Shown here one piece after another: positions 45,813-55,896 of a stretch of DNA of 64,000 nucleotides (position 1 is the stretch's first letter; each line of letters starts with the position of its first letter). The translations under genes were made by a program, and so were the position numbers. The stretch is from positions 1 through 64,000 of the forward strand of contig NZ_FNEZ01000001.1 of NCBI RefSeq assembly GCF_900100375.1, written 5' to 3'. The stretch comes from Flavobacterium noncentrifugens (GTDB lineage Bacteria > Bacteroidota > Bacteroidia > Flavobacteriales > Flavobacteriaceae). Under the pieces are notes generated by a model. The model searched no databases. It saw only the letters and a list, made by a program, of their open reading frames with translations, and was not told the DNA's origin.

Positions 45813-47525
45813 ATGGCATTATCAGAACAGGAAATCCTCCGCAGGGAAGCGCTCACCAAATTGCGCGACCTTGGCATCGAACCTTATCCGGCGAACGAAT
45901 TTGTGACTACGGCGCATTCAAAAGACATTTTGGAAAATTTCGAGAAGTTTGACGGTAAGGAAGTGGTTCTGGCCGGAAGAATGATGTCGAACCGCGACAT
46001 GGGAAATGCGTCTTTTGCCGAACTGAAAGATTCGGAAGGCCGCATCCAGCTTTACATCACGCGCGATGATATTTCTACGGATGAAGCCAAAACGATGTAT
46101 AAAGTGGTATTCAAAAAACTGCTTGACATTGGCGATTTTATCGGAATCCGAGGCAAAGTTTTCAAAACAAAAGTAGGTGAAATTTCGATTCACGTCTATG
46201 AATTGAATGTATTGGCGAAAGCTTTAAAGCCACTTCCTGTTGTAAAAACAGATGCTGACGGAAAGATTCATGATGCGTTTTCAGATCCTGAGCAAAGATA
46301 CCGCAGGCGTTATGTCGACCTCACGGTAAACGACCACGTAAAAGAAACGTTTATTAAAAGGACGAAACTGTTCAATGCGATGCGCGGATTTTTCAACGAC
46401 AAAGGTTATCTTGAAGTCGAAACTCCGGTTTTACAGCCAATTCCCGGCGGAGCGGCAGCGCGTCCGTTTGTGACGCACCACAATTCGCTTGACATTCCGC
46501 TATACATGAGAATTGCAAATGAATTGTATTTGAAAAGACTGATTGTTGGTGGTTTTGACGGTGTGTATGAGTTTTCCAAAAACTTCAGAAACGAAGGAAT
46601 GGATCGCACGCACAACCCAGAATTTACCGCGATGGAAATATATGTAGCCTACAAAGACTACAACTGGATGATGAAATTCACCGAAAACCTGCTCGAACAT
46701 TGCGCGCTTGCAGTAAACGGTACGACCGAAGTGACTTTTGGCGAACACCACGTCGATTTTAAAGCGCCGTATGCACGCGTGACGATGACCGATGCAATCA
46801 AACAATACACGGGTTTTGACATTTCAGGGAAAACTGAAGAAGAATTGTTTGAAGCCGCACGCGGAATGGGTATCGATGTAAACGGAACGATGGGGAAAGG
46901 AAAACTGATCGATGAAATTTTCGGGGCGAAATGCGAAGGGAATTTTATCCAGCCGACTTTCATTACGGATTATCCGAAAGAAATGAGTCCGCTTTGCAAA
47001 CAACACCGCAACAATCCCGAACTGACAGAACGTTTTGAATTAATGATCTGCGGAAAAGAAGTCGCCAATGCATATTCAGAATTGAACGACCCGATTGACC
47101 AGCGGGAACGTTTCGAACACCAACTGACCTTATCTGAAAAAGGCGATGACGAAGCGACGCAATTTATAGACGAAGATTTCCTTCGTTCACTAGAATACGG
47201 AATGCCACCTACATCAGGGCTTGGCATCGGAATGGATCGTTTGATCATGTTTTTAACGAACAATGCATCGATTCAGGAAGTGTTGTTTTTCCCGCAAATG
47301 CGCCCCGAGAAAAAACAAACGGCAATCGAACTGACCGAAGATGAAAAATTGATCGTGGCCTTATTGCAATCTGACAATAACAATGCTATGGATCTGGGCA
47401 TGCTCAAAGTCTCATCTGCTTTAAGCGGAAAAAAATGGGACGCTGCGATGAAAGGCCTTTCGAAACACGGACTTGTAAAAGTAACGGTTGACGGTGACAG
47501 GAAAACTGTTGAATATGCCGGATAA
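45813..47525 (+). CDS. lysS: Lysyl-tRNA synthetase (class II)
   Basis: It charges tRNA-Lys. It has 570 residues from the ATG at 45813 (MALSEQEILRREALTKL). The N-terminal OB-fold anticodon domain covers residues ~55-170. Class II motifs are present: motif 2 near FRNEGMDRTHNPEFT and motif 3 near GLGIGMDRLIMF. A C-terminal extension of ~60 residues beyond motif 3 (LTEDEKLIVALLQSDN... to the end) makes it longer than the ~500-residue E. coli enzyme; as I recall, flavobacterial LysS has this tail. A terminator follows at 47549. Confidence 0.96.
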   Translation: MALSEQEILRREALTKLRDLGIEPYPANEFVTTAHSKDILENFEKFDGKEVVLAGRMMSNRDMGNASFAELKDSEGRIQLYITRDDISTDEAKTMYKVVFKKLLDIGDFIGIRGKVFKTKVGEISIHVYELNVLAKALKPLPVVKTDADGKIHDAFSDPEQRYRRRYVDLTVNDHVKETFIKRTKLFNAMRGFFNDKGYLEVETPVLQPIPGGAAARPFVTHHNSLDIPLYMRIANELYLKRLIVGGFDGVYEFSKNFRNEGMDRTHNPEFTAMEIYVAYKDYNWMMKFTENLLEHCALAVNGTTEVTFGEHHVDFKAPYARVTMTDAIKQYTGFDISGKTEEELFEAARGMGIDVNGTMGKGKLIDEIFGAKCEGNFIQPTFITDYPKEMSPLCKQHRNNPELTERFELMICGKEVANAYSELNDPIDQRERFEHQLTLSEKGDDEATQFIDEDFLRSLEYGMPPTSGLGIGMDRLIMFLTNNASIQEVLFFPQMRPEKKQTAIELTEDEKLIVALLQSDNNNAMDLGMLKVSSALSGKKWDAAMKGLSKHGLVKVTVDGDRKTVEYAG

Positions 47526-47548
47526 AATTTGCTGTACTTAAAAAAATG

Positions 47549-47580
47549 AAGGTTGTCTGAAAAAGGCAGCCTTTTTTATT
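47549..47580 (+). terminator. Terminator of lysS
   Basis: AAGGTTGTCT, a GAAA-type loop and AAGGCAGCCTT pair with two G-U wobbles, followed by T6. It lies 24 bp after the lysS stop. Confidence 0.75.
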
Positions 47581-47703
47581 ATACGGATCTGAATTAAAAC
47601 ACAAAAAAATTATTCCTGATGTTAATTTGAACACAAAATTTGCTTAGCTTTAAACTTTTTAAAATTTATCTTGTCTTAACGGCATTAACTTAAAAATAGA
47701 AGT

Positions 47704-48138
47704 ATGAAAAATTTATTTATGGCTGCATTACTGATGGTTGGAATGGCCTCTTTTGCGCAGGAAAAAACAGCTCCTTTACAAAAGCGCGAGCAAACAGAAA
47801 AAATGACACCAGAGCAGCGCAATGAGCTAAAACTTAAAAGAATGACCGTTGAGTTGGGCTTGAATGAAAAACAACAAAAAGAAATGTCTGTTTTGATTTC
47901 TGAGCAGACTGAGAAAAGGGATGCCACACATAAAGAGCGTGTTGCAAATAAAGTAAATGGTGTAAAACCAACCGCTGATGAGCAGTTTAAAAAAGAAAGC
48001 CAAATGCTTGACGAGAAAAAGGACATGCTCGACAAAATGAAAAAAATCCTGACTCCTGAACAATATGCCAAATGGGATAAAATGAATTCAGAGCGAAAAG
48101 GCAAAATGAAAAATGCAATGGAAAAAAGCGAAAAATAA
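47704..48138 (+). CDS. Spy/CpxP-like small secreted helical protein
   Basis: The 144-residue protein has a signal peptide (MKNLFMAALLMVGMASFAQ). The mature part is Lys/Glu/Met-rich and helical, with the pattern MTPEQRNELKLKRM...LGLNEKQQKEM and ILTPEQYAKWDKM. LTPEQ-type motifs of this kind are typical of Spy/CpxP-like periplasmic chaperones and related DUF4890-type proteins of Bacteroidota. It is alone between two terminators. A role in envelope stress or metal resistance is possible given the efflux operon nearby, but not shown. Confidence 0.8.
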   Translation: MKNLFMAALLMVGMASFAQEKTAPLQKREQTEKMTPEQRNELKLKRMTVELGLNEKQQKEMSVLISEQTEKRDATHKERVANKVNGVKPTADEQFKKESQMLDEKKDMLDKMKKILTPEQYAKWDKMNSERKGKMKNAMEKSEK

Positions 48139-48157
48139 ATCGCTGATTTGTTAAAAT

Positions 48158-48190
48158 AAAAAATGCTTACCACAATGGTAAGCATTTTTT
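48158..48190. terminator. Bidirectional terminator between the Spy-like gene and hemL
   Basis: A perfect 15-bp stem AAAAAATGCTTACCA / TGGTAAGCATTTTTT has a 3-base loop and A/T runs on both sides. It ends directly at the hemL stop codon (48191) and lies 19 bp after the convergent Spy-like gene. Confidence 0.9.
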
Positions 48191-49477
48191 TTATAATATT
48201 TTTGCTACTTCATCGATAGCGCGAATTGTAAAATCAAGATCTTCATAGGTCAGCGCATCGGTGATAAACCAGGTTTCATAAGCAGATGGCGCAATGTAAA
48301 CGCCTTGCTGCAACAAACCGTGAAAGAATTTCTTAAAACTTTCATTGTCTCCGTTAGCTGCTGTTTTCAGATCGGTTACGGGATTTTTATCGAAATGCAC
48401 CGATATCATCGAGCCTACCCTGTTGACCGTAAAACCGACTTGATTTTTTGACAATGCTTCACGGATGCCTTTTTCCAGATAAGCTGTTTTCTGATCCAGT
48501 CTTTCAAAAATTGCAGCATCAGCATCAAGTGCCTGCAGCATTGCTAAGCCTGCGGCCATCGCCAAAGGATTTCCAGACAATGTCCCAGCCTGGTACACCG
48601 GCCCGATCGGAGCCAGATAATCCATGATTTCAGCGCGTGCGGCGAAAGCGCCGACAGGCAATCCGCCACCGATTACTTTTCCGAAAGTCACAATATCGGC
48701 TTTAATGTTGTACAATTCCTGCGCACCGCCTTTTGCAAGACGAAAACCGGTCATGACTTCATCAAAGATTAATAGAATTCCGTTCTTGGTACACAATTGG
48801 CGCAAGCCTTGTAAAAAACCTGCTGCGGGCGGAATGCAGCCCATATTTCCTGCGACAGGCTCAATGATGATCGCAGCAATTGTTTCTTTATTGAAATGCA
48901 CGATATCCGCTACATTTTGAAGGTCGTTGAATGTTGCGAGCAAAGTGTCTTTTGCAGTACCTTCAGTAACGCCGGGACTGTTTGGCGTTCCAAATGTAAG
49001 TGCGCCGCTTCCGGCCTGGATCAAAAACGAATCCGAATGGCCGTGGTAACAACCTGCAAATTTGATGATTTTGTCCCTTTTTGTATATCCGCGCGCGAGA
49101 CGAACCGCGCTCATACAAGCTTCTGTACCTGAATTTACAAACCTGATTTTATCGATATTCGGAACCATCGAAACCGCTAGTTCTGCGATTTGTGTTTCGA
49201 GCTGCGTTGGCATTCCGAAAGAAGTTCCCAACTTCGCTTTTTCAGTAATTGCGTTAACGACCGGCTCATAAGCATGTCCTAAAATCATTGGCCCCCAGGA
49301 ATTTATGTAATCGATCAATCGGTTTCCATCTTCATCGATCAGGTAGGCACCTTTGGCACTTTTTACAAAAATGGGTGTTCCACCCACACCTTTAAAAGCC
49401 CGTACGGGTGAATTGACGCCGCCGGGAATGACTTTTTCAGCATCAGCAAAAAGCTGGCTGCTTCTTTGGTATAGCAT
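48191..49477 (-). CDS. hemL: Glutamate-1-semialdehyde 2,1-aminomutase
   Basis: This 428-residue PLP enzyme converts glutamate-1-semialdehyde to 5-aminolevulinate in C5-pathway haem synthesis. The family start [24 protein letters not shown] is intact, the PLP lysine is K267 ([15 protein letters not shown]) and [10 protein letters not shown] is present. It lies 4 bp after the glucosaminidase gene on the same strand, so both may share a transcript. Confidence 0.96.
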   Translation of the reverse strand: MLYQRSSQLFADAEKVIPGGVNSPVRAFKGVGGTPIFVKSAKGAYLIDEDGNRLIDYINSWGPMILGHAYEPVVNAITEKAKLGTSFGMPTQLETQIAELAVSMVPNIDKIRFVNSGTEACMSAVRLARGYTKRDKIIKFAGCYHGHSDSFLIQAGSGALTFGTPNSPGVTEGTAKDTLLATFNDLQNVADIVHFNKETIAAIIIEPVAGNMGCIPPAAGFLQGLRQLCTKNGILLIFDEVMTGFRLAKGGAQELYNIKADIVTFGKVIGGGLPVGAFAARAEIMDYLAPIGPVYQAGTLSGNPLAMAAGLAMLQALDADAAIFERLDQKTAYLEKGIREALSKNQVGFTVNRVGSMISVHFDKNPVTDLKTAANGDNESFKKFFHGLLQQGVYIAPSAYETWFITDALTYEDLDFTIRAIDEVAKIL

Positions 49478-49481
49478 AAGA

Positions 49482-50435
49482 TTATTTTACTTTTAGATTT
49501 TGTCCGATTGAAATCGCGTTGTCCTGAATGTTGTTTTTGCTGCGAAGGTCATCAACCGAAATGTTGAATTTTTTAGAGATTGAATACAAGGTATCGCCTT
49601 TAATAACCTGATAATCATCGGAGCTGTAACTTGTAGTAGATGCCGTGTAAACCGGATCCTGTTTTTTTGGAGTCAGCGCCCTTTCAATTCCGAGCATCTG
49701 GTCGTCGTATTGGTACAATTGATAACGATCAATAATCCCGATGAGTTTTTCCGGATATTTTGGATCAGTCGCGTAACCCGCTGCTTTGAGTCCTTTTGCC
49801 CATGCTTTGTAATCGCCACCATCGAGATCAAACAAAGAAGCATAACGCGATCTCGACGTTAAAAATAACGCATGGTCTTTATAAGATTCGCTTGGCTGAT
49901 CGTATTGCCTGAAACATTCCTGCGCTTCATCATCATCGTATCTGACACTTGGCCCTGTCCATTCTTTATGGCATTTGATCCCGAAATGATTGTTTGCCAA
50001 AATGCTCAACGGTCCCGTTCCTGCACCCGATTCTAAAATTCCCTGCCCGATAATGATGCTCGCCGGAATTTTATACTGCGCCATATTGCTCTGTGCGATT
50101 CCTTTGTAAAGGTCGATGTAATCCAAAACCATTGCAGTCGTTACTTTTACACGTGTGGTTGCTTCTAGGATTTCTTCTTTAGAATATACCGTTTCTTTGC
50201 CGTTGGATTTCCCTGATTCTTTTGCGGCTTCGTAGTTTTTTTCAATCGTTTTAATATCGGTGCTGCCCTGGCCTGACGGTTTTCGGGTGACAACCTGTCT
50301 CGACGGTTGTTTTCGTTGATTGCTGGCAGTAGACGTATTTTTCTTATAGGGCTTTGAAGTTCTCGCAACCGGTTTTGAGGAGCTGCAGCCAATCATTACA
50401 ATTGTGAATACGAAAAGCAAGAGTTTCTTAATCAT
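49482..50435 (-). CDS. Lipoprotein glucosaminidase with LysM domain
   Basis: The protein has 317 residues from the ATG at 50435 ([17 protein letters not shown]), with a lipobox Cys. A TTG three codons upstream is less likely. A basic, Ser/Pro/Lys-rich linker (residues ~20-90) is followed by a mannosyl-glycoprotein endo-beta-N-acetylglucosaminidase-type (GH73) domain, residues ~95-245 ([50 protein letters not shown]). It ends with one LysM motif ([22 protein letters not shown]). It probably cleaves peptidoglycan during growth or division. It overlaps the upstream deaminase gene by 8 bp. Confidence 0.92.
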   Translation of the reverse strand: MIKKLLLFVFTIVMIGCSSSKPVARTSKPYKKNTSTASNQRKQPSRQVVTRKPSGQGSTDIKTIEKNYEAAKESGKSNGKETVYSKEEILEATTRVKVTTAMVLDYIDLYKGIAQSNMAQYKIPASIIIGQGILESGAGTGPLSILANNHFGIKCHKEWTGPSVRYDDDEAQECFRQYDQPSESYKDHALFLTSRSRYASLFDLDGGDYKAWAKGLKAAGYATDPKYPEKLIGIIDRYQLYQYDDQMLGIERALTPKKQDPVYTASTTSYSSDDYQVIKGDTLYSISKKFNISVDDLRSKNNIQDNAISIGQNLKVK

Positions 50436-51330
50436 AAATGTCAATTAATGGTAAGTTTTTATTTTTTAAAACGCTGTTCATTCCAGGAATTCCCTGAAGT
50501 CCGCCCGTATGGATCATCAAAATCTGCGAACCTTTGGAAAAATAGCCTTTTTGAATCAGGTCTATAACGCCAAAAGCCATCTTTCCAGTATAAACCGGGT
50601 CAAGCGGAACATTTGTCCGGGCTTTAAAATCGTTGATAAAAAGAATTAATTCTTCGGATATTTTTCCATAACCTCCAAATTCATAGCCTTTTACGAGTTC
50701 CCAGTTTCCGTCCGGGGCAAATTTACAAATTTCTTCTTGTAAAAAGTCGGCTTTTAAGGCTGGAAATCCTAAAACTTTCTGATGGGGTTTGGCGCTGCTT
50801 ATCAATCCGGAAATTGTTCCTCCGGTTCCAACGGCGCAGCAAATGAAATCAAATTCGGCATCTTTTTGAGTCAGGATTTCTTCGCAGCCGCGGATGGCAA
50901 AAGCATTGGTGCCGCCTTCGGGAATCAGGTAAAAATCGCCGAACTGGGCGCTGAGTTTATCTAAAAAACCGGTTTCGCTTTTAAGCCTGTAGTCGGCACG
51001 AGAAACAAATTCGAGCTGCATACCGCAATCTTTTGCAAATTGCAAAGTCGGGTTTTGAGATGCTTTTTCAGCAAGTTCTTCCCCACGGATGATGCCAATG
51101 GTTTCAAGACCTTGTTCTTTTCCGGCGAAAGCAACCGCAGCAATATGATTTGAAAACGCACCGCCAAAAGTCAGCAGTTTTTTCTTTTTTTCAGATTTTG
51201 CCCGGAGCAGGTTGTATTTGAGTTTTCGGTATTTATTTCCGGAAATGAACGGATGGATCAGGTCTTCGCGTTTGATAAACAAAGCTACATCCTGAAATCC
51301 GTAAGAAATAATTTGATTGGCCGTTTCCAC
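50428..51330 (-). CDS. 1-aminocyclopropane-1-carboxylate deaminase / D-cysteine desulfhydrase family
   Basis: This 300-residue fold-type II PLP enzyme has a likely PLP lysine K33 (SGNKYRKLKYN), GGAFSNHIAAVA (residues 56-67), the CAVGTGGTISGL phosphate loop, and MIHTGGLQG at the C-terminus. Homologues either deaminate ACC or desulfhydrate D-cysteine. In non-plant-associated bacteria the second is more common, so the specific activity is open. A -7 word lies at 51345-51352. It is translationally coupled to the glucosaminidase. Confidence 0.88.
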   Translation of the reverse strand: METANQIISYGFQDVALFIKREDLIHPFISGNKYRKLKYNLLRAKSEKKKKLLTFGGAFSNHIAAVAFAGKEQGLETIGIIRGEELAEKASQNPTLQFAKDCGMQLEFVSRADYRLKSETGFLDKLSAQFGDFYLIPEGGTNAFAIRGCEEILTQKDAEFDFICCAVGTGGTISGLISSAKPHQKVLGFPALKADFLQEEICKFAPDGNWELVKGYEFGGYGKISEELILFINDFKARTNVPLDPVYTGKMAFGVIDLIQKGYFSKGSQILMIHTGGLQGIPGMNSVLKNKNLPLIDIYD

Positions 51331-51344
51331 CGATATTTTTCTTG

Positions 51345-51352
51345 CAAACTTA
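51345..51352 (-). promoter_or_regulatory. Predicted -7 element of the deaminase-glucosaminidase-hemL genes
   Basis: TAAGTTTG on the minus strand, 14 bases before the ATG at 51330. No clear -33 box. Confidence 0.4.
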
Positions 51353-51392
51353 AATCAATTTGCCGAAAATGCGTGAATTTTAATACGTAAAC

Positions 51393-53159
51393 CTATTTAC
51401 TCTGGGCAACGGTCACTTTCTTACTGAATACCGAATTGTCTGAAGCGGTAATTTTTGCAATGTAAATGCCTTCAGCAATTTCCGAAGTAGAAAACTGAAG
51501 CTTTTTCTGGGTCGCAGGATTCATTTTAGCAAAAATCAATTTTCCGGAAATATCATAAAACCGGACAGACTCTATGGTTTTTTCATTAGGATTTAAAACC
51601 AAAAGCTGTTGGTTCACATGATCTGCCACAGCATCAAAACCAAAAATATTTTCATTTTTAATGCCTAATACATTTTCATTTTTAAAAGTGATTTCAAAAC
51701 GCTCCGTATTTTTTCCGGCGGGCAAATTAAATTCGTAAGGCACGTTTTTGATGTCGTGATAAGAATTGTCATTTTTGTCATGCAGATAAACAGGCAGTTC
51801 CGGATCCAGATTCACCACTTCAGAAGCAATTACCTGAAAAACCGCTTGATACGCATTGTTGAATCCCAAAGAAATCTTCTTATTGATGTCAAACTGAACT
51901 GCTTCAATCATATAATCCTTGTCGCCAATTGGGAACAACATATCGATCGGGCTCGCATCTGTTGAAGCATCCATCCCGTGGTCTATGCCATCCGTTGCAT
52001 CAGGATGAAAAGCAAGGGCAATTTGCCGCACGCCTTCGCCGTTGAGTTTTGCATTGAGCCTGATGTAAGGCAGCGCACTTCCAGCCGACGGATTGCTTTC
52101 AACCGTATTTTTTTCAAAATGTGATGTTGCGCCTTCTTTCTGAAATACCCTGAAATTGTTTTGCATGACCACGGCTGTTCCGCTAGACGTGCCTTCGATC
52201 ATGAATCCCTGTCCTATCGGAGCATATTTCCTCGGGTAATCGTTTCCGTTTCCGTAACTTCCGACGATGGGGTTTCCAAGCGCATCAGAAGCAAAAAATG
52301 CCGGTTTCTGGTAAAAATCCAATGCTGCAGAATAGGCACCATAACCGCCGCGATACGCGAGTAAATTGTGTGAATTGACAGTTTTGTCCTGCTCCCAGAA
52401 ATATGCGATTCCGGTGCAATTTGCCGCCGAAGGATTTTGTGCTACTGTCAGGAAATTTTGCAAATTAATCGCCGAAGGATACGGATTTCCGGTCAGCGTC
52501 AACTTTCCATTGGCGACAGCGATCGAAATATCGCCATCATTCGGCTTTCCACGAAAATCATAACGCTGTCCGCTTCCGGGATTGTTTGCCGCCGAATTGT
52601 CATAAAAAGATGTATCTGTCCCGCCTGTGCCTTTCATCGTAAAACCTTCACCCGCCTTTATGGTAGATGCATTTCCGGTGTATAGCCATTGGGAATAATT
52701 GGTAGAAGAAATAAATTTATAAATCCACGTTGAAGAAATCGTCAATGGGGATGCGATGCCGTCATCTGTGTTCACATTCAGCGCCGGAGTCGTCGCTGTA
52801 ATCGAAGTTGGGCGTCCAAGCAGCGTAATGCCAAAATCCTCGTTTCCGGTGACTGCAGCTGTCGCCTTTCCAACCGGTGAACACCAGTAATTGTAAGCGT
52901 AATTATTCACCGTTCCTTCCTGAAAAACAGATAAATTTCCGGTTCCGGTATTTAAAGAGCTTCCGGTTGAACCTTGCAAAAACTGCCCGCCGTTTCGAAG
53001 GTAAATATTTGCATTGCTGGCTATGTTGACGGCTTTTGTCACAAACATATATCTGTCATTCACGCAAACGTAGCTGTTCGGGCTCACATACAACTGCGCA
53101 AACCCTTTTGTCGCCAGCAAAAAGAAAAACAAACAGTATATTTTAGATGAAACAGGCAT
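51393..53159 (-). CDS. T9SS-secreted cell-surface protein (588 aa)
   Basis: The start at 53159 gives the signal peptide MPVSSKIYCLFFFLLATKGFAQ; the frame continues to a TTG at 53168. The body begins LYVSPNSYVCVNDRYMFVTKAVNI and is Gly/Asn/Ser-rich. It resembles flavobacterial surface proteins that start with a beta-helix-like module. Residues ~505-588 form a T9SS type A sorting domain (LLVLNPNEKTIESVRFYDISGKLIF...EGIYIAKITASDNSVFSKKVTV). No enzymatic motif is seen. A -7-like word TAAATTTG at 53166-53173 would imply a nearly leaderless mRNA, which makes it doubtful. Confidence 0.85.
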   Translation of the reverse strand: MPVSSKIYCLFFFLLATKGFAQLYVSPNSYVCVNDRYMFVTKAVNIASNANIYLRNGGQFLQGSTGSSLNTGTGNLSVFQEGTVNNYAYNYWCSPVGKATAAVTGNEDFGITLLGRPTSITATTPALNVNTDDGIASPLTISSTWIYKFISSTNYSQWLYTGNASTIKAGEGFTMKGTGGTDTSFYDNSAANNPGSGQRYDFRGKPNDGDISIAVANGKLTLTGNPYPSAINLQNFLTVAQNPSAANCTGIAYFWEQDKTVNSHNLLAYRGGYGAYSAALDFYQKPAFFASDALGNPIVGSYGNGNDYPRKYAPIGQGFMIEGTSSGTAVVMQNNFRVFQKEGATSHFEKNTVESNPSAGSALPYIRLNAKLNGEGVRQIALAFHPDATDGIDHGMDASTDASPIDMLFPIGDKDYMIEAVQFDINKKISLGFNNAYQAVFQVIASEVVNLDPELPVYLHDKNDNSYHDIKNVPYEFNLPAGKNTERFEITFKNENVLGIKNENIFGFDAVADHVNQQLLVLNPNEKTIESVRFYDISGKLIFAKMNPATQKKLQFSTSEIAEGIYIAKITASDNSVFSKKVTVAQSK

Positions 53160-53236
53160 TACTAACAAATTTAGCTGCTAAAACTAAAAAAAATTAGCAC
53201 AGCAACTGCATAAATGCCACACAAGTTATTAAAAAG

Positions 53237-53563
53237 TCATACAAATTTTAAAAAAGCAAAGGTTTTCCGATGTTTAAAATATTCAAAATCGCTTTCATTC
53301 GCATAAGCCTCCCGCTCAAAGCAAATATTCCGGTAGGCTAAAAACCGGTCTTTATATTGTACCAGCCGGACCAGGTATTCTAAAAAATACCAGATAAAAA
53401 ACGGCACTATCAAAAGTTCCAGCTGCTGCCTGATGTGGATTCGCTCATGGTTCATCAATGTTGGCAAACCCGCATCTTTGCGTTCGCGCAAAATCACAAA
53501 CGGAAAAACGGTCATGCCGCGGTAACCTTTCGGAATCAAATATTTGGAAACAATCAGGAACAT
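53237..53563 (-). CDS. Small HExxH protein, M56-like module
   Basis: This 108-residue protein of unknown function carries HERIH at residues 39-43, matching the zinc-protease motif HExxH. A downstream FEREAYANE (residues 82-90) is similar in placement to the third Glu ligand region of M56/BlaR-type peptidases (ERExAxD). A hydrophobic helix lies between them (IVPFFIWYFLEYLVRLV, residues ~52-68). It has no sensor or transmembrane bundle of a BlaR protein, so it looks like a stand-alone minimal module. It is divergent from the DUF5522 gene, with start codons 29 bp apart. Confidence 0.72.
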   Translation of the reverse strand: MFLIVSKYLIPKGYRGMTVFPFVILRERKDAGLPTLMNHERIHIRQQLELLIVPFFIWYFLEYLVRLVQYKDRFLAYRNICFEREAYANESDFEYFKHRKTFAFLKFV

Positions 53564-53578
53564 TCGCGCTAAAGTTTA

Positions 53579-53586
53579 TATTTTTG
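53579..53586 (+). promoter_or_regulatory. Predicted -7 element of the DUF5522 gene
   Basis: TATTTTTG on the plus strand, 6 bases before the ATG at 53593. It implies a leader of only a few bases. No -33 TTG at the expected place. Confidence 0.4.
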
Positions 53587-53589
53587 TAG

Positions 53590-53772
<183 letters not shown>

Positions 53773-53775
53773 TTT

Positions 53776-53873
53776 GGGCGTTCCGCGAAAAGCGGCCGCG
53801 CTCTCGCACTCGCTTTTTTTGCTCCGCTGCGCTGCTCAAAAAAGAGCTCAAACAATTGCTCGATCACTAACGC
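53776..53873. repeat. Dispersed intergenic inverted-repeat element, copy D
   Basis: It starts GGGCGTTCCGCG and ends CACTAACGC. It has internal arms CTCGCTTTTTTTGCTC and GCTCAAAAAAGAGCTC around a GC-rich centre (CGCTGCGCT). It lies between the DUF5522 stop and the urocanase start, filling almost the whole gap. It has GC-rich patches unlike the surrounding sequence. I recall very similar sequences in other flavobacterial intergenic regions. Confidence 0.65.
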
Positions 53874-53900
53874 AAACAAACCGTATCATACTATCAAAAT

Positions 53901-55895
53901 ATGACATTTAAAGAACAAATCCAGCAAGGAATTCCGGAAATTTTACCGCAACCGAAACCTTACGAAATTGAAATCAACCATGCACCAAAGCGCAAAGAAA
54001 TCCTTTCGCCCGACGAGAAAAAATTAGCGCTTCGCAATGCGCTTCGGTATTTCGACCCAAAAGACCATGTCGAACTCGCAAAAGAATTCTATGCCGAATT
54101 AAACACTTACGGCCGCATTTACATGTATCGGCTTCGCCCCGAATATGAAATGAAAGCCCGCCCGATTTCTGAATATCCAGGAAAATCAGAACAGGCAAAA
54201 GCGATCATGCTGATGATCCAAAACAACCTCGATTATGCCGTTGCGCAACATCCGCACGAACTGATTACTTATGGCGGCAACGGCGCCGTGTTCCAAAACT
54301 GGGCACAATATTTACTGACGATGAAATATCTGTCAGAAATGACCGAAGAGCAAACTTTAACCATTTATTCCGGCCATCCAATGGGTTTGTATCCATCGCA
54401 TAAAGATGCGCCGCGTGTTGTCGTGACAAACGGCATGATGATTCCAAACTATTCCAAAACAGACGATTGGGAAAAATTTAATGCACTGGGCGTCACCCAG
54501 TACGGCCAAATGACCGCCGGAAGTTACATGTATATCGGGCCGCAAGGCATCGTACACGGCACTACGATTACGGTTTTAAACGCCGGACGAAAAATCGCAA
54601 AAAACAAAGAAAACCTCAACGGCAAATTATTCGTAACTTCAGGACTCGGCGGCATGAGCGGCGCACAACCCAAAGCCGGAAACATTGCAGGCTGCATTAC
54701 CGTTTGCGCCGAAGTGAATCCGAAAGCTGTGCAAACGCGCCATTCGCAGGGCTGGGTTGACGAAGTCGTCACCGATCTGAATGTATTGGTCAAAAGAGTG
54801 ACATTGGCAAAAGCCAACAAAGAAACGGTATCCATCGCTTACCAGGGAAATATCGTTGACGTTTGGGAAAAATTCGACGCCCAAAATATTTATGTCGACT
54901 TGGGTTCCGACCAGACTTCATTGCACAATCCTTGGGCTGGCGGTTATTATCCGGCTGACGTTGACTTTGAAGAAGCGAAAAATATGATGGCTGAAAACCC
55001 GGAATTATTTAAAGAAAAAGTGCAGGAAACCTTGAGAAAACATGCAGCAGCAGTCAACAAACATACGGCAAAAGGAACGTATTTCTTTGATTATGGAAAT
55101 GCCTTTTTATTGGAAGCTTCGCGTGCCGGCGCAGATGTATTCGCGCCAAACGGCATCGATTTTAAATATCCGAGTTATGTTCAGGACATTTTAGGGCCGA
55201 TGTGTTTTGATTATGGATTTGGGCCTTTCCGATGGGTTTGTACTTCGGGAAAACCTGAAGATCTGGCTAAAACCGATGCGATCGCCTGCGAAGTTTTGGA
55301 AGAAATGGCAAAATCGGCTCCGGCAGAAATCCAGCAGCAAATGCAGGACAACATTCAATGGATCAAAGGCGCGCAGCAAAACAAATTAGTAGTTGGCTCG
55401 CAAGCCAGGATTTTATATGCCGATGCCGAAGGAAGAATCAAAATCGCAGAAGCATTCAACCAGGCGATTGCAAAAAACGACATCGGATTTGTGGTTTTAG
55501 GCCGCGACCACCACGACGTTTCCGGAACCGATTCACCGTACCGCGAAACCTCAAATATCTATGACGGCTCGCGTTTTACTGCCGATATGGCGATCCAAAA
55601 TGTCATTGGCGACAGCTTTCGCGGAGCAACCTGGGTCAGCATTCACAACGGCGGCGGCGTGGGTTGGGGCGAGGTCATAAACGGCGGATTTGGTATGGTT
55701 CTTGATGGCTCTGCCGACGCTTCAAGACGCCTGCAATCGATGCTTTTCTGGGATGTGAACAACGGAATTTCGAGGAGAAGTTGGGCCAGGAACGATGAAG
55801 CGATTTTCGCCATCAAACGCGCTATGGAAACACAGCCATTATTGAAAGTGACCATCCCAAATTTAGTCGACGACACCATTTTAGACAATCTGTAA
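53901..55895 (+). CDS. hutU: Urocanate hydratase (urocanase)
   Basis: It hydrates urocanate to imidazolone-propionate in histidine degradation, with a tightly bound NAD+. It has 664 residues, longer than the ~555-residue Pseudomonas enzyme and closer to the ~670-residue form. Conserved sequence includes YGGNGAVFQNWAQYLLTM, LYSGHPMGL-type (here IYSGHPMGLYPS), TSGLGGMSGAQPKAGNIAGC and FGPFRWVCTSG, the last holding the cysteine of the active-site region. No other hut gene lies in the window, and upstream is repeat D. Confidence 0.95.
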   Translation: MTFKEQIQQGIPEILPQPKPYEIEINHAPKRKEILSPDEKKLALRNALRYFDPKDHVELAKEFYAELNTYGRIYMYRLRPEYEMKARPISEYPGKSEQAKAIMLMIQNNLDYAVAQHPHELITYGGNGAVFQNWAQYLLTMKYLSEMTEEQTLTIYSGHPMGLYPSHKDAPRVVVTNGMMIPNYSKTDDWEKFNALGVTQYGQMTAGSYMYIGPQGIVHGTTITVLNAGRKIAKNKENLNGKLFVTSGLGGMSGAQPKAGNIAGCITVCAEVNPKAVQTRHSQGWVDEVVTDLNVLVKRVTLAKANKETVSIAYQGNIVDVWEKFDAQNIYVDLGSDQTSLHNPWAGGYYPADVDFEEAKNMMAENPELFKEKVQETLRKHAAAVNKHTAKGTYFFDYGNAFLLEASRAGADVFAPNGIDFKYPSYVQDILGPMCFDYGFGPFRWVCTSGKPEDLAKTDAIACEVLEEMAKSAPAEIQQQMQDNIQWIKGAQQNKLVVGSQARILYADAEGRIKIAEAFNQAIAKNDIGFVVLGRDHHDVSGTDSPYRETSNIYDGSRFTADMAIQNVIGDSFRGATWVSIHNGGGVGWGEVINGGFGMVLDGSADASRRLQSMLFWDVNNGISRRSWARNDEAIFAIKRAMETQPLLKVTIPNLVDDTILDNL

Positions 55896-55896
55896 A

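Noticed and set aside
53166..53173. TAAATTTG as the promoter of the T9SS protein at 51393-53159
   Set aside because: It would put the transcription start on or after the ATG; a leaderless mRNA is possible but not supported otherwise.
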